A DNA stretch of 64,000 nt from JAQBDA01 sp963709875 (GTDB taxonomy: Bacteria; Chloroflexota; Anaerolineae; Anaerolineales; UBA4823): the NCBI GenBank assembly GCA_963709875.1, contig CAVPYB010000005.1, positions 186,001 to 250,000 on the forward strand, written 5' to 3'. This document shows positions 25,543-34,374 of the stretch, in pieces (position 1 is the first letter of the stretch; each line of letters begins with the position of its first letter). The translations under genes were made by a program, and so were the position numbers. The notes under the pieces were generated by a model that was given only the letters and a program-made list of their open reading frames with translations, was not told where the DNA came from and did not search any database.

Positions 25543-26511
25543 TCAATCAATCGTATCCAGCGTGCTCTGGCGGCGGCGGTCCACAACCAGGCGGGTGACG
25601 TCCGGGCGGCTGTAGTGCCCGGCAGGGTCGAAGTTCTGGCGCTCCTCGCGCACTCGCTTGTGGTCGATGGTTGCCAGGCACAGGTCTTCCCGATCGACGA
25701 CCGGCTCGATCAGCCATTCCCCGTCCGGACCAGCCAGGCAGGAGCCGCCGTTTGCCATCACATCCGGGCTGCCTGCGAGGATGGCATCATATTGGGGGAT
25801 GCCGGAGGGGATATCCTGCCTGCGCATCAGACCGCAGGCTGCCAGCACATACGAGCGGCCTTCTTTGGCGATAAAAGGGGTGATATCGAGGGTGTTGTGT
25901 GAGCCGCCCGGCCAGACGGCAACGTGCAGGTCTTCCCCCAGCCCGTACAGCGCAGCGCGCACCAGCGGCATCCAGTTCTCCCAGCAGTTCAGCCCGCCGA
26001 CATGAAAAGCTCCCAGTTCGTGAACCCTCAGCCCGTGCCCGTCCCCCGGAGACCAGACCAGCCGTTCTTCGTAGGTGGGCATCAGCTTGCGGTGCACGGA
26101 AACGACGCTCCCGCTGTCATTAATGGTCACCAGGGAGCAGTACAGGCTGTGCCCGCCGCGGTCGGGGGCGCGCTCGATGGTGCCCAGCATGACGGCCATA
26201 CCGCTCTGAGCGGCTAAGGCGCACAGCTCGTCCAGGTGACCGGCCTCGATCTGCACAGCCTGGTCCATGTAATGGGCGTAGATCCCTTTCTGGGCAGGCG
26301 AGTTGAAGCGCGCCCCGTCCGTGCGCTCGACCCAGAACGGGTAGCCCGGTACCAGCGCCTCACCGAAGGCGAGCAGCTGGCAGCCCTGGTTGGCTGCCCG
26401 GCTGGCGTAGTCGAGCACTTTCTCCAGCGTGCGGGCGCGGTCCAGCCAGACTGGCGCGATCTGGGCGAAGCCGATGGTGATTTCGTCAGCCGTTTCGTGT
26501 TCAAGTCCCAT
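25543..26511 (-). CDS. Carbon-nitrogen hydrolase (nitrilase superfamily)
   Basis: A 322-residue enzyme starting at ATG 26511 (MGLEHETADEITIGFAQIAP). The catalytic triad is visible as Glu51 (GEALVPGYP), Lys142 (HRKLMPTYEE) and Cys176 (NCWENWMPL). The CWEN motif and length are typical of true nitrilases and cyanide dihydratases (branch 1) rather than amidases. It may convert an organic nitrile to an acid; the physiological substrate is unclear. The C-terminus (LDTID) is complete at 25543. It is the only gene on this strand here. Confidence 0.88.
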   Translation of the reverse strand: MGLEHETADEITIGFAQIAPVWLDRARTLEKVLDYASRAANQGCQLLAFGEALVPGYPFWVERTDGARFNSPAQKGIYAHYMDQAVQIEAGHLDELCALAAQSGMAVMLGTIERAPDRGGHSLYCSLVTINDSGSVVSVHRKLMPTYEERLVWSPGDGHGLRVHELGAFHVGGLNCWENWMPLVRAALYGLGEDLHVAVWPGGSHNTLDITPFIAKEGRSYVLAACGLMRRQDIPSGIPQYDAILAGSPDVMANGGSCLAGPDGEWLIEPVVDREDLCLATIDHKRVREERQNFDPAGHYSRPDVTRLVVDRRRQSTLDTID

Positions 26512-26667
26512 GACTGCTCTCCGCGTTGAGGTTAAATAGACAGCACATCCGGCCACGTATCATTCCATGTGGCGTAAAGCTGCCCTGGGAATTATAATGG
26601 ATGACTATTTAGAATACGGCAGGGGATTATAGGTATAGATGACTTTCGATAAAAGTGAGGTATAGCT

Positions 26668-27204
26668 ATGGAGTATGAGCATGAAATCAGCGTGCGCCTG
26701 AACCGGATCGAGGATCTGTTTGCGGAGCCGGCGGGAGACCCTTTCGACCCGGACAGCCGCTACCGTACTGGGATGGACGAGCTGCTCGAGCAAGTATATG
26801 GCATGCGCGGACAGCAGATAAAAGTGGTCGTTGAACTACCGGCAAATGACCATCAATCAGGCGATCAGAAGCAAGCTGGAGCGGCTTTTGGGCGGTACTG
26901 CCGCGCCCAAATCGACGAGCTTGAGCGCACTCTCCGGGATCACTGGCGTACTACTCGCCGCCAGCTGGTGACCGCGTTTGCCATCCTGCTCGTTATCGCA
27001 TTGGAGATGGCTTTTGTATTGACTGCCGATTTCCTTCCGGATGTCGTTAAGGCCCTGGTAGCATTCATCTCCGGTGTATTCGCTTATGCCACATTTTGGG
27101 GACCAGCCGACCTCGTGCTGTACGCCTGGCGCCCCTACCGGACGGATTTGCAGCGATACAGGCTGCTGATCAATGCCGGTTTCGAGATCAGAGCACGAGA
27201 TTAA
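26668..27204 (+). CDS. Small membrane protein with cytosolic N-terminal domain (178 aa)
   Basis: The N-terminal 110 residues are charged and helical (LNRIEDLFAEPAGDPFDP, ELERTLRDHWRTTRRQLV). Two membrane segments follow (VTAFAILLVIALEMAFVLTA and ALVAFISGVFAYATFWGPADLVLYA). No family was recognised. The ATG at 26668 has only a weak purine site (AAAGTGAGGTATAG). The 3' end abuts a fragment of an alpha/beta hydrolase gene on the other strand. Confidence 0.7.
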   Translation: MEYEHEISVRLNRIEDLFAEPAGDPFDPDSRYRTGMDELLEQVYGMRGQQIKVVVELPANDHQSGDQKQAGAAFGRYCRAQIDELERTLRDHWRTTRRQLVTAFAILLVIALEMAFVLTADFLPDVVKALVAFISGVFAYATFWGPADLVLYAWRPYRTDLQRYRLLINAGFEIRARD

Positions 27205-27293
27205 CCGTGCAGCAGCATCAGTGCGAGCCCACTGCCGGTCACATCGTAGGCGATGCGCGTCCCATCCTGAGTTGCAGCGTATCTGGTATTCAT
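27201..27293 (-). pseudogene. N-terminal stub of an alpha/beta hydrolase
   Basis: A minus-strand frame starting at ATG 27293 with GGAGTG upstream encodes MNTRYAATQDGTRIAYDV and GLALMLLHG, the first 30 residues of an alpha/beta hydrolase up to the HG of the oxyanion loop. It then runs into TAA exactly where the plus-strand gene 26668-27204 ends. This looks like a recombination junction. The rest of the gap 27294-27532 has no gene. Confidence 0.6.
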
Positions 27294-27532
27294 TCACTCC
27301 TCTGTACTCCACCTGAAGCCGCTATGTACTTAATATCGCGCAATTCCCTCGTGCAGACAAGCAGCACAGGAGCATCGATCGGGGTCAGCCTGGCTTCCTG
27401 GATGTTATTGCAGTGAGCTCGAAGCCAGCGATTCTCCTTCCCAAACGAGCAGCGTACTCTGTAGTATAGTAATGGGGAGCTCAGGCAGACCCGGACTATT
27501 GAAGGCAGTATTAGAGTTTAAGAGGATAGCCT

Positions 27533-29551
27533 ATGGACGAGTCTTGCAGCCATGAACGTCACAATCAAAATTGCAGTTTATCTAGCCGGTTGTATTTTTA
27601 CTGTTTAGGGATCCTTGCTTTGGCCTGGCTGATTCTGCGATCAGGGACGAGACCCAGCCGGATCGCTTACCCGTGCCAGCGAACGGCGGCGGCAATCGGA
27701 CTCAATTTCCTGGCGAGTTATTCGCCTTTGCTTGCCACCAGCATCTTTGCGAGGACTCGGCTTGGTTTTCGTGCTTCCGGCAAAGCGGAGCGTGGCTCTC
27801 ATATGGCGCTGTGGGGAATACTAAGGTGCATTTTGCTCCTGAGCCCGATGTTGTTTCTATTTTCTGAGGGGTCGACCGCGTCTGGTATCGCCCAAGCGAG
27901 CACGATAGAACAGGCACCGATACCGGACAAAATAGTGAGTCTCCCGGCGCGGCCCGACCCACACCCGACGGTAGCGATTATCAGCCGGGATCATACCCCT
28001 GACGAAGCGGAGATTGCGGTGATGGTCGAGCAGGCCATCGATGGCGCCCTAGGCCCCGGCGGCCTGGCGAACATGATCAGCAGTGGGGATGTGGTGTTGA
28101 TTAAACCCAATCTGGGGTGCGGCTATAAAAGCCATGAGACGGCAGATTGGCGCGTTGTGAAACCAATCGTGCAGGGGGCCAAGCTGGCTGGTGCAAGCCA
28201 GGTATATATCGGAGAGGGGGAAGGCTGCAACTACGGTTTGAGCGTTTTCGATGGGGCGGGATATACGACCAACATCACGGATGTGACCTATGTCAATTTC
28301 AACGATATTGGCAGTGAACCGTACTACTTTGTCAGTGTCAGCGGCGGACTTTGGGAGGAGCCGATCGCAATCCCACAGGTGTATTTCGAGGCGGATGTTG
28401 TTATCACAGTTCCGAAATTGAAAACCCACAGTGCGGCTGGTGTAACCATGGGTCTGAAGAACGCTATGGGAGTCCCGCCTGTGCCATTGTACAGCAGCGG
28501 CACATCTTACCGCAATCTAATCCACGAAAATTACGAAGTCAGAATGACGATCGCGCAGATCAACCTGGCTAGAACCCCTGATTTTGCGGTGATCGACGCG
28601 ATCCTTGCCGGGGAAGGTCAGGGTCCTTGGGCGGCGGACCCGATCGAAGTGGATGCAATTCTGGCGAGCCGCGATCTGGTAGCAGTGGATGTGGTTGGGA
28701 CGTCCGTGATGGGGATCGATCCCATGCGAATTCCATACCTGGTATTTGCCCACGAAAAAAACCTGGGCATCCTGGACCTGGATTCCATCCGGATTGTTGG
28801 CTCGCAAATCTCAGCGGTTCAAAAGAATTTCAGTCTGCCCGCTGAAGCTGACACAATCTATAGGAAGGCCGCGGTACTCCAGAGAAGCGGCTCAGAGCTG
28901 AGTGTCGATGGTTCGTTCTCGGATTGGGGTTTGATCGAACCGATTGTGCTGGATCAATCCAGTGATGTCCTTTCGGGTATCAATTGGTGGGATGGACCAC
29001 AGGATTTGAGCATCGAGAGCCGCTTTCTATACGATCAAAACGCCTTATACGCAATCCTTTATGTACGGGATGAGCAAAAGGTTGTCGCCCCCAACCCAGG
29101 TCAGGTCCCATCCCAAGGGGATAGGCTGGAGCTTGATGTCAGCGTTGCAGACCCCTGGTATCGTTTGAATGATCCTGTATACGGTGAGAATGATTTTCGA
29201 TTCGGTATGGGATACAACCAGAATCCCATCCTATGGGACCTGATTCGTGGAGCGGTTGTGCCGTCCGTGCAGGTGAATCTGGTTGATTCTACGGATGGTT
29301 ATATTGTTGAACTGATGATCCCATTTAGTGCGCTGAATAATTACACCCCGGCGGAGAATAAACAGATCGGCCTGGATTTCTCGGTGGTCGACGTGGACGG
29401 CGGGGTAGAGGAGACCACAATTGCCTGGAGCGGGGGAGTGGAGCTGCCCTACGATGCACGCTTGATGGGGGTAGGGCTGCTCGGCCCGTTAAGGGGCTGT
29501 ACAAACCCACAGACGGTTTGTGTCTATCTGCCGATGCAGTCGAACCAATGA
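27533..29551 (+). CDS. Secreted/anchored DUF362 domain protein with C-terminal CBM9-like domain
   Basis: A 672-residue protein. The first 110 residues contain hydrophobic segments (LYFYCLGILALAWLIL, LILLLSPMLFLF-type ILRCILLLSPMLFLF) that could anchor it. A DUF362 domain follows (VVLIKPNLGCGYKSHETADWR, VVITVPKLKTHSAAGVTMGLKN). From about residue 460 a carbohydrate-binding module 9-like sandwich (SVDGSFSDWG, DQNALYAILYVRDEQKV) extends to the end. It ends VCVYLPMQSNQ, the recurring tail. DUF362 proteins without Fe-S motifs have no known reaction. Confidence 0.82.
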   Translation: MDESCSHERHNQNCSLSSRLYFYCLGILALAWLILRSGTRPSRIAYPCQRTAAAIGLNFLASYSPLLATSIFARTRLGFRASGKAERGSHMALWGILRCILLLSPMLFLFSEGSTASGIAQASTIEQAPIPDKIVSLPARPDPHPTVAIISRDHTPDEAEIAVMVEQAIDGALGPGGLANMISSGDVVLIKPNLGCGYKSHETADWRVVKPIVQGAKLAGASQVYIGEGEGCNYGLSVFDGAGYTTNITDVTYVNFNDIGSEPYYFVSVSGGLWEEPIAIPQVYFEADVVITVPKLKTHSAAGVTMGLKNAMGVPPVPLYSSGTSYRNLIHENYEVRMTIAQINLARTPDFAVIDAILAGEGQGPWAADPIEVDAILASRDLVAVDVVGTSVMGIDPMRIPYLVFAHEKNLGILDLDSIRIVGSQISAVQKNFSLPAEADTIYRKAAVLQRSGSELSVDGSFSDWGLIEPIVLDQSSDVLSGINWWDGPQDLSIESRFLYDQNALYAILYVRDEQKVVAPNPGQVPSQGDRLELDVSVADPWYRLNDPVYGENDFRFGMGYNQNPILWDLIRGAVVPSVQVNLVDSTDGYIVELMIPFSALNNYTPAENKQIGLDFSVVDVDGGVEETTIAWSGGVELPYDARLMGVGLLGPLRGCTNPQTVCVYLPMQSNQ

Positions 29552-29646
29552 GGCGCGAGCAGCCCTGACCTATGCCTGTCGAAGTGCGGCATCTGCAGCA
29601 CGCCAGACTAAGTGAGAAGTGGCATTTTAGAAACTCAGATCGAAAC

Positions 29647-30117
29647 CTAAAAGCCCTCCAGCTCCTGAACGCGCCGGTAGAGCGGGTCGCACTCGGCGGG
29701 CAGGCCGGGACCTTCCCAGCGGCAGCGGGCGAGCTGGTCTTTGAAGTGCTGCGGCAGGAAACCCAGGGCTGTCCCAATGCCTCCGTATGGGTCGGTTGTG
29801 CCGTAAACCACACCCCCGATGCCGTGCAGCAGGATGGCGCCGGTGCACATCAGGCAGGGTTCCAGGGTGGTGTAGAGGGTCATCTGAGCGGCTCGCTCCC
29901 ACAGGTCGGGGGAGATCGCACGCAAGGCTTCCATCTCGGCGTGGCGGGTGAGCGCCCGCACCGGCTTCCAGATTGCATTCTGCCCTCGCCCGATGACATC
30001 ACCATCCAGGACGATCAGCGCGCCGATGGGCAAGTTGCCCAGGCGAGCGGCTGCCTGGGCGAGCTCTATCGCCTGGCGGAGGTAGACGAGGTGCTGTTGG
30101 GTGTATCGATCGCCCAT
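29647..30117 (-). CDS. Nucleoside deaminase (TadA/guanine deaminase-like)
   Basis: A 156-residue deaminase with zinc motif HAE (His59, Glu61, in HAEMEALRAI) and PCLMC (Cys88, Cys91). It is of the TadA/CDA fold; the sequence around ARLGNLPIGALIVLDG resembles TadA but the C-terminal region differs from tRNA deaminases. It partners no tRNA gene here. A second, divergent deaminase lies at 6788-7264. The role may be in purine or pterin deamination. Confidence 0.87.
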   Translation of the reverse strand: MGDRYTQQHLVYLRQAIELAQAAARLGNLPIGALIVLDGDVIGRGQNAIWKPVRALTRHAEMEALRAISPDLWERAAQMTLYTTLEPCLMCTGAILLHGIGGVVYGTTDPYGGIGTALGFLPQHFKDQLARCRWEGPGLPAECDPLYRRVQELEGF

Positions 30118-30138
30118 TGTCCATCCATTACAGGAAAT

Positions 30139-31194
30139 TCAGCCGACCAGCATAGCATGGATTACCTTCACCGGCTCCCAGACGCCCTGCTCCATATTGC
30201 AGAGCAGGAGGAGGTTGATATCCTTGCTGGGGTAGCGGCGGATAAGCCCGCTCACACCTGCGTTGACGCCTTCCTTTTGGCAGCAGATGATCTCCCCGCT
30301 TCTATCCACGTCGAACCATAATCCGAAGCCGTATTTCATATCCACGCCCTGCAGCTGGCGATACAGTACCTGGGGAGTGAAAAAGGCTTCGCTCAGCTCA
30401 TGGGACAGCAGCACGCCGGCCTTTACCGCCCGCAGGAAGCGGTCCAGGTCCGGCGCTGTGACGTGCGCGCCGCTGTCCGGAGAACCGATGGGAGGGAAGG
30501 AGTAGATATTGCGCTTCCAGCCGGTGAGCATACCATCGGAATCACGGATCGGGTCGCAGCCTTCAGCCACCTTCTCATTCACCTGCCCCAGGTGCAGGAA
30601 ATCCGAATCCAGCATGCCGGCCCTTTGGAATACGTTCTGGCGGACGTAATCACGATATTCCACGCCGGTGACCTTTTCGACCAGCAAACCCAGCAGCACG
30701 TAGCCGCAGTTGTTGTAGCGGCAGCCTTGCCCGGGCTCGAAGTTGGCTGGCTTGTGAATGAACTGGGGCAGGAAATCGACCGTGCGGGTGACGGAATAAT
30801 TGGGCTTGTCCCGCCAGATCTTTTCGTAGGACTCGCCGTCTTCCTCTTCGGCGTCGTCGGCGATGCCGGAGGTGTGGGTGAGCAGGTGATACACGTTGAC
30901 CTGGGGGGAGATGGCGGTATCCTCCAGACCCAGGCTCTCGAACACGCGGGTCTCGAAGGAGAGCAGACCGCGCTCGATGAGCTGCAGCACAGCGACCGCA
31001 GTGAACAGCTTGGTGATCGAGGCGGTGTCGAAGCGTATCTCAAGAGAGTTCTTGATTTTCCAGGCCCGGTTGGCGTAGCCGTACGCTCCGGCGAAGAGCT
31101 GCCGATCACCTTGAGTGATCAGGACGACACCAGAGTACGCGTCTTTTTCCTCCAGTTCCCGAAAATACTGCTCCAGCCGGTCGAGGGTATCCAT
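30139..31194 (-). CDS. Serine hydrolase (beta-lactamase class C / penicillin-binding family)
   Basis: A 351-residue protein from ATG 31194 (MDTLDRLEQYFREL); the longer frame from 31377 overlaps the upstream gene. The S-x2-K motif reads SITK (Ser59, Lys62), the Y-x-N motif is YNNCG, and the third region lies near the C-terminus. No signal peptide is apparent, so it may act in the cytosol as an esterase or amidase. The stop of the upstream small membrane protein (31199) is 4 bases away, so they are co-transcribed. Confidence 0.85.
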   Translation of the reverse strand: MDTLDRLEQYFRELEEKDAYSGVVLITQGDRQLFAGAYGYANRAWKIKNSLEIRFDTASITKLFTAVAVLQLIERGLLSFETRVFESLGLEDTAISPQVNVYHLLTHTSGIADDAEEEDGESYEKIWRDKPNYSVTRTVDFLPQFIHKPANFEPGQGCRYNNCGYVLLGLLVEKVTGVEYRDYVRQNVFQRAGMLDSDFLHLGQVNEKVAEGCDPIRDSDGMLTGWKRNIYSFPPIGSPDSGAHVTAPDLDRFLRAVKAGVLLSHELSEAFFTPQVLYRQLQGVDMKYGFGLWFDVDRSGEIICCQKEGVNAGVSGLIRRYPSKDINLLLLCNMEQGVWEPVKVIHAMLVG

Positions 31195-31198
31195 CGGC

Positions 31199-31471
31199 TT
31201 ATTGGGATTCCGGTTTTGGCTCAAGGTGCTCTGAAGAGATCGCTGGCTGCGAGACGACCGTCCACAAGACCCATACCCCGAGAAGGTTAAGCAGCAGGGC
31301 GCCGGTCGCGCCAAGAGTGCCCATGCTTTGAGGCAAATTGTCTGTGAGTGGGAGATCGAGAAGGACACTGCTGGCAATGGCGATCAGCGCGCTCGAGAGA
31401 AGCCAGACTACCAGCGCGGGCAGGACGAACAGCAGCGGTCGCCGGTCTGCGAAGTGTTGGATTGCGTTCAT
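31199..31471 (-). CDS. Small membrane protein, possible N-terminal stub of a CPBP protease
   Basis: A 90-residue protein with two membrane segments (LLFVLPALVVWLLSSALIAIA and LLLNLLGVWVLWTVV). The N-terminus MNAIQHFADRRPLLFVLPAL resembles the first part of CPBP intramembrane proteases, but the catalytic region is absent. It lies between a TIGR04076-like gene and the serine hydrolase in a tight minus-strand run. Confidence 0.55.
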   Translation of the reverse strand: MNAIQHFADRRPLLFVLPALVVWLLSSALIAIASSVLLDLPLTDNLPQSMGTLGATGALLLNLLGVWVLWTVVSQPAISSEHLEPKPESQ

Positions 31472-31475
31472 CTGA

Positions 31476-31838
31476 CTACTCTGGCAGCGCGGTCCGGATC
31501 ACCTTGACAACGATCCCCGAGGCGGTGGGGTCGGGACAGCGCACGAACTCGGTGGTCACGCCGTCCGGGTCGATGACCTTCTCATAGGGCGTCCCATGGT
31601 ACTTCCAGGGCAGCGTGCCGCCGTTCTCCAGGGCGCGGAGAAAGCCAGTCAGGCTGTCCACCAGCCAGGGACACAGCTCTCCCAGGTCCTCCGGGTAGCA
31701 GAATGTATCACCCACCTGGTAGCTGCCGTACATCCACGGGCAGATGCCTTCCCGGACGAAATCCGGATAGGTCCCATCCGGGCCTGGCTGCCCGCCCTTC
31801 CCCTCGAAGATCTCCAAGTTGATTTGGTATTCTCGCAT
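31476..31838 (-). CDS. TIGR04076 family protein
   Basis: A 120-residue protein matching the TIGR04076 family: an N-terminal YQINLEIFEGKGG strand and the conserved ICPWMYGSYQVGD segment with Cys, then CYPEDLGELCPWLVDSL and a C-terminal FVRCPDP. The family is defined only as small proteins with invariant Cys of unknown function. It is upstream of the small membrane protein and serine hydrolase, with gaps under 5 bases, so an operon is likely. Confidence 0.8.
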   Translation of the reverse strand: MREYQINLEIFEGKGGQPGPDGTYPDFVREGICPWMYGSYQVGDTFCYPEDLGELCPWLVDSLTGFLRALENGGTLPWKYHGTPYEKVIDPDGVTTEFVRCPDPTASGIVVKVIRTALPE

Positions 31839-31886
31839 GTGGTTATCCTTGCCCAGACGGGCGAAAGGCGAATCGGAATATGCGAT

Positions 31887-32600
31887 CTAAAAAAGCAATT
31901 TCAAGCGGGCATAGCCCCAAATAATATGCCAGAGCAAGTAGTAAGCGAGCCGGAAAGTATACATACTGACGAAATCATAGCGCCGGAAGAGCAGCAGCTG
32001 GGTCAGATTGATGAGGAAGATGTTAGCGGCAACGAATAAATTTGTCCACAGTGGTTGGGGGCTTGAAAATCCCAGCAACGTCTGATAAACCGGCTCCAGC
32101 ACCGCGACAACGAGGATGCAGGGCAGGACAGCCTTCTCGAAGCTGATATTCAAGGGCGGCGAGGTGAGAACGAGCAGCAAGATTGCCAGCGGCAGGACAT
32201 GGAATACGATATCCACGACGAAGCCCATGGCGGGGTAGAACAGCAGCGCCTCCGGGAGCAGGACATTAGTGTCCTGCGGGAAGACGACTTTCAGGTCAAC
32301 CAGGATGATGGCGATGGCGAACGGGATAGCCAGGGGTGCGGCAACCAGGATGCCATTTGTGTTCCCAGCAGAGAAAATCTCAAACCAGCCGCGCCCAAGC
32401 AGGAACAGGAACAGGATGAACCCGAGCAGGCTGACGATGAGGATGGCGAGGATGGGATGGAGGCTGCCGAAGAACTTGTAGAAGTATTCCGGGCTGCTGA
32501 AGGTAAGGATCGCCACGCAGACGATCAAGGTGGCGGCGATACCGAGGTAGATAGTAAACTGCAGGCGCTCGTTGTTGAGAAGCTCGATGATGTTCGTCAT
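31887..32600 (-). CDS. Integral membrane protein (237 aa, about seven segments)
   Basis: A highly hydrophobic 237-residue protein with segments FTIYLGIAATLIVCVAILTF, LAILIVSLLGFILFLFLL, LVAAPLAIPFAIAIILV, MGFVVDIVFHVLPLAILLL and others. No signature residues were recognised. It lies at the 5' end of a minus-strand run with TIGR04076-like, small membrane and serine hydrolase genes. Confidence 0.65.
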   Translation of the reverse strand: MTNIIELLNNERLQFTIYLGIAATLIVCVAILTFSSPEYFYKFFGSLHPILAILIVSLLGFILFLFLLGRGWFEIFSAGNTNGILVAAPLAIPFAIAIILVDLKVVFPQDTNVLLPEALLFYPAMGFVVDIVFHVLPLAILLLVLTSPPLNISFEKAVLPCILVVAVLEPVYQTLLGFSSPQPLWTNLFVAANIFLINLTQLLLFRRYDFVSMYTFRLAYYLLWHIIWGYARLKLLF

Positions 32601-32813
32601 TGACTAGCAGTCCATTTCTCTTACAACCATGCGAAATACGCAAGGGATCACGACCTGACATGACCGTGCCGATAAGAGTATAATCGAGCTACCAATAAGC
32701 CCTGGATCTTCCCAATATCAATTATACATCAGCGCTAAGGGGAGCCGGCTCTTACCCGTGCCTGTCTGTTTGCCGTCCTGAAAACGGCCTTGCCACATCC
32801 AAAAGGAGTGTAA

Positions 32814-33581
32814 ATGACAATCAGAGTAGACCCTGAAGGAATTGAAAACTGCACGCTGTTCGATTTGGTCGACTTCAGCGATAAGCGCGTGCTTGAGATC
32901 GGGTGTGGGGATGGCCGCCTGACATGGCGTTATGCAGACGGCGCCGCCCATGTCACTGCCATCGATCCAAATGCCGATAAGATTGCAATGGCCAGGCAGC
33001 AGATGCCGGAACATTTACTCGGCCACGTCGAGTTTCACGCCAGCGCTTTCGAAGACTTCGTGGCCGACCGTATGCCAGCGACTTTCGATATCGTGATCCT
33101 GTCCTGGGCGTTGTGATGAATGGAACACGGCGGCATGGTTCATGCCCTTGAGGAAATTCACAGCCAACTGAAACCCACCGGTGTGCTGATCGACATCCAC
33201 CCCGTGAACGAGGCTTCAATCGTCGAGATTCAGCATGAGGGTAAGACCGATTTCGTAAGCCAATGGTTGGTGCGCCAGTGGTGCACCGATTACCAATATG
33301 CGGATGAGGCGCTGGCAGAAATCGTGCGGCGCGGGCTGTTCGCCGTCGAGCATAAGCGTGAATTCGATTCGCTGACCTATTACTCATCCGCAGCAGAGAT
33401 GCGCACGGATTTGCAGGAAGCCGTCGAGAGATTTGCTAGAGATGACCAGCCGGCGGGAGAGGTGGTGCCGGATATCGAAACGCTGGCAGCGTTGGCAGAA
33501 GAATTGTTGGCGCAGGCTGCCGATGGGGCGGAACTGGTGCTGCGCGAACGGGCTCAGATCAGCCGTTTAATGCCATCTTGA
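32814..33581 (+). CDS. Class I SAM methyltransferase with tandem in-frame UGA UGA; candidate selenoprotein
   Basis: One frame runs from ATG 32814 (AAAAGGAGTG upstream) to TGA 33579-33581, broken only by TGA TGA at 33114-33119 (codons 101-102 of 255). Motif I is VLEIGCGDGRLTWRYADGA, and motif IV is FDIVILSWAL, directly before the UGA pair; EHGGMVHALEEIHSQLKP follows. The first 100 codons alone would end inside the Rossmann fold, so two separate functional ORFs are unlikely, although the ATG at 33120 could in principle restart. I expect homologues to carry Cys at one or both positions (SWSLCC-like), from memory; this should be checked. A SECIS-like hairpin begins 8 bases after the second UGA. 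Residues after motif IV line the substrate pocket, so a reactive selenol there would fit metalloid or thiol/selenol chemistry, but this is inference. Confidence 0.75.
33128..33150 (+). promoter_or_regulatory. SECIS-like hairpin after the tandem UGA
   Basis: GGCAT (33132-33136) pairs with ATGCC (33142-33146) around the loop GGUUC, or six pairs around GUU. A C-C mismatch is followed by CGG (33128-33130) against UUG (33148-33150). The loop begins 17 bases after the second UGA and starts with GG. The geometry is close to the hairpin at 6585-6606. Confidence 0.6.
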
Positions 33582-33666
33582 TGGACGGTAAGACCAACTG
33601 GCGACTCAGGTGGGGTAAGAGACCAGTAAATCACCAGCTATTTACAGGAATGCTTTTTACAGCCAG

Positions 33667-34188
33667 TCAAGGCTCCACGCGGACGGTAAAAGACAACTTG
33701 CTGTCCCCGGCGATGGCGGTGACCCTCCAGCAGCCCTCGGTGGGGAATACCAGACCGGTGGCCTGGAAGCGAGTCGGGTAGCAACAGGGGACGTGGGCTT
33801 CCAGGGGAGCTGACTGCCTATCGATACGCTCACCGATAACCTTCAGCACGGCTCCTGCTGGGCGAAACCAGCCTACTTTGACCCTATCCTCACTCGCCTG
33901 CAGGCGGTATCCCTCGATATCTACCCACCAGGCTGATGCCCAGATCGAGCGGTCATAGTTCACGAAAAAATACCCGTACCCGGGGGTCCCCTGGACGGCA
34001 GGATCGGCAGGTGGTTTTTCCCAGGCAGGGTTAGTAACCGGGCAGGTACTGGGATATGTTCTGTCAGCAGCAGGGGCAGAAGAGACCGGGGTGGTATTTG
34101 GGTGAAAATCTGCTGGCGCAGCGGTTCCTGCACAGGCGGCGATACCCATCGTCTGCAGGCATAGCAGCAGAAGGATCTTAGACTTCAT
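33667..34188 (-). CDS. Lipoprotein (173 aa)
   Basis: The signal peptide KSKILLLLCLQTMGIAAC ends in a lipobox (IAAC, about residue 19). The mature part has a Thr/Pro linker and a single compact domain with two CC/C elements (VPCCYPTRFQATGLVFPTEGCW) and a C-terminal KLSFTVRVEP strand. No family was recognised. It is convergent with the methyltransferase. Confidence 0.7.
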   Translation of the reverse strand: MKSKILLLLCLQTMGIAACAGTAAPADFHPNTTPVSSAPAADRTYPSTCPVTNPAWEKPPADPAVQGTPGYGYFFVNYDRSIWASAWWVDIEGYRLQASEDRVKVGWFRPAGAVLKVIGERIDRQSAPLEAHVPCCYPTRFQATGLVFPTEGCWRVTAIAGDSKLSFTVRVEP

Positions 34189-34277
34189 GCCGGATAGCTC
34201 CTTTAGAGAGATTAATCGTTACTATATTTACACCGTCCGGCGTTCCAGGGTTCCAGGTACGGACCAATTTAACACAG

Positions 34278-34305
34278 TAGAGACGCCCCAGCGAGGCGCC
34301 TCTAC
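34278..34305. repeat. GTAGAGRCGC inverted repeat, copy 1
   Basis: GTAGAGACGCC (34278-34288) pairs with GGCGCCTCTAC (34295-34305) with one mismatch around CCAGCGA. It lies in the 34189-34374 gap, which holds no gene, and is related to the perfect palindrome at 48914-48942. Confidence 0.55.
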
Positions 34306-34374
34306 ATGATGTATGTTGCCTGCTCGATCGGCAATACGAGACTGATGCCGTGATCTCGCTGCTGTTCCAATCAA

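Noticed and set aside
30400..31290. 296-codon plus-strand ORF opposite the serine hydrolase
   Set aside because: Antisense shadow: the minus-strand protein has SxxK and YxN motifs in the right order.
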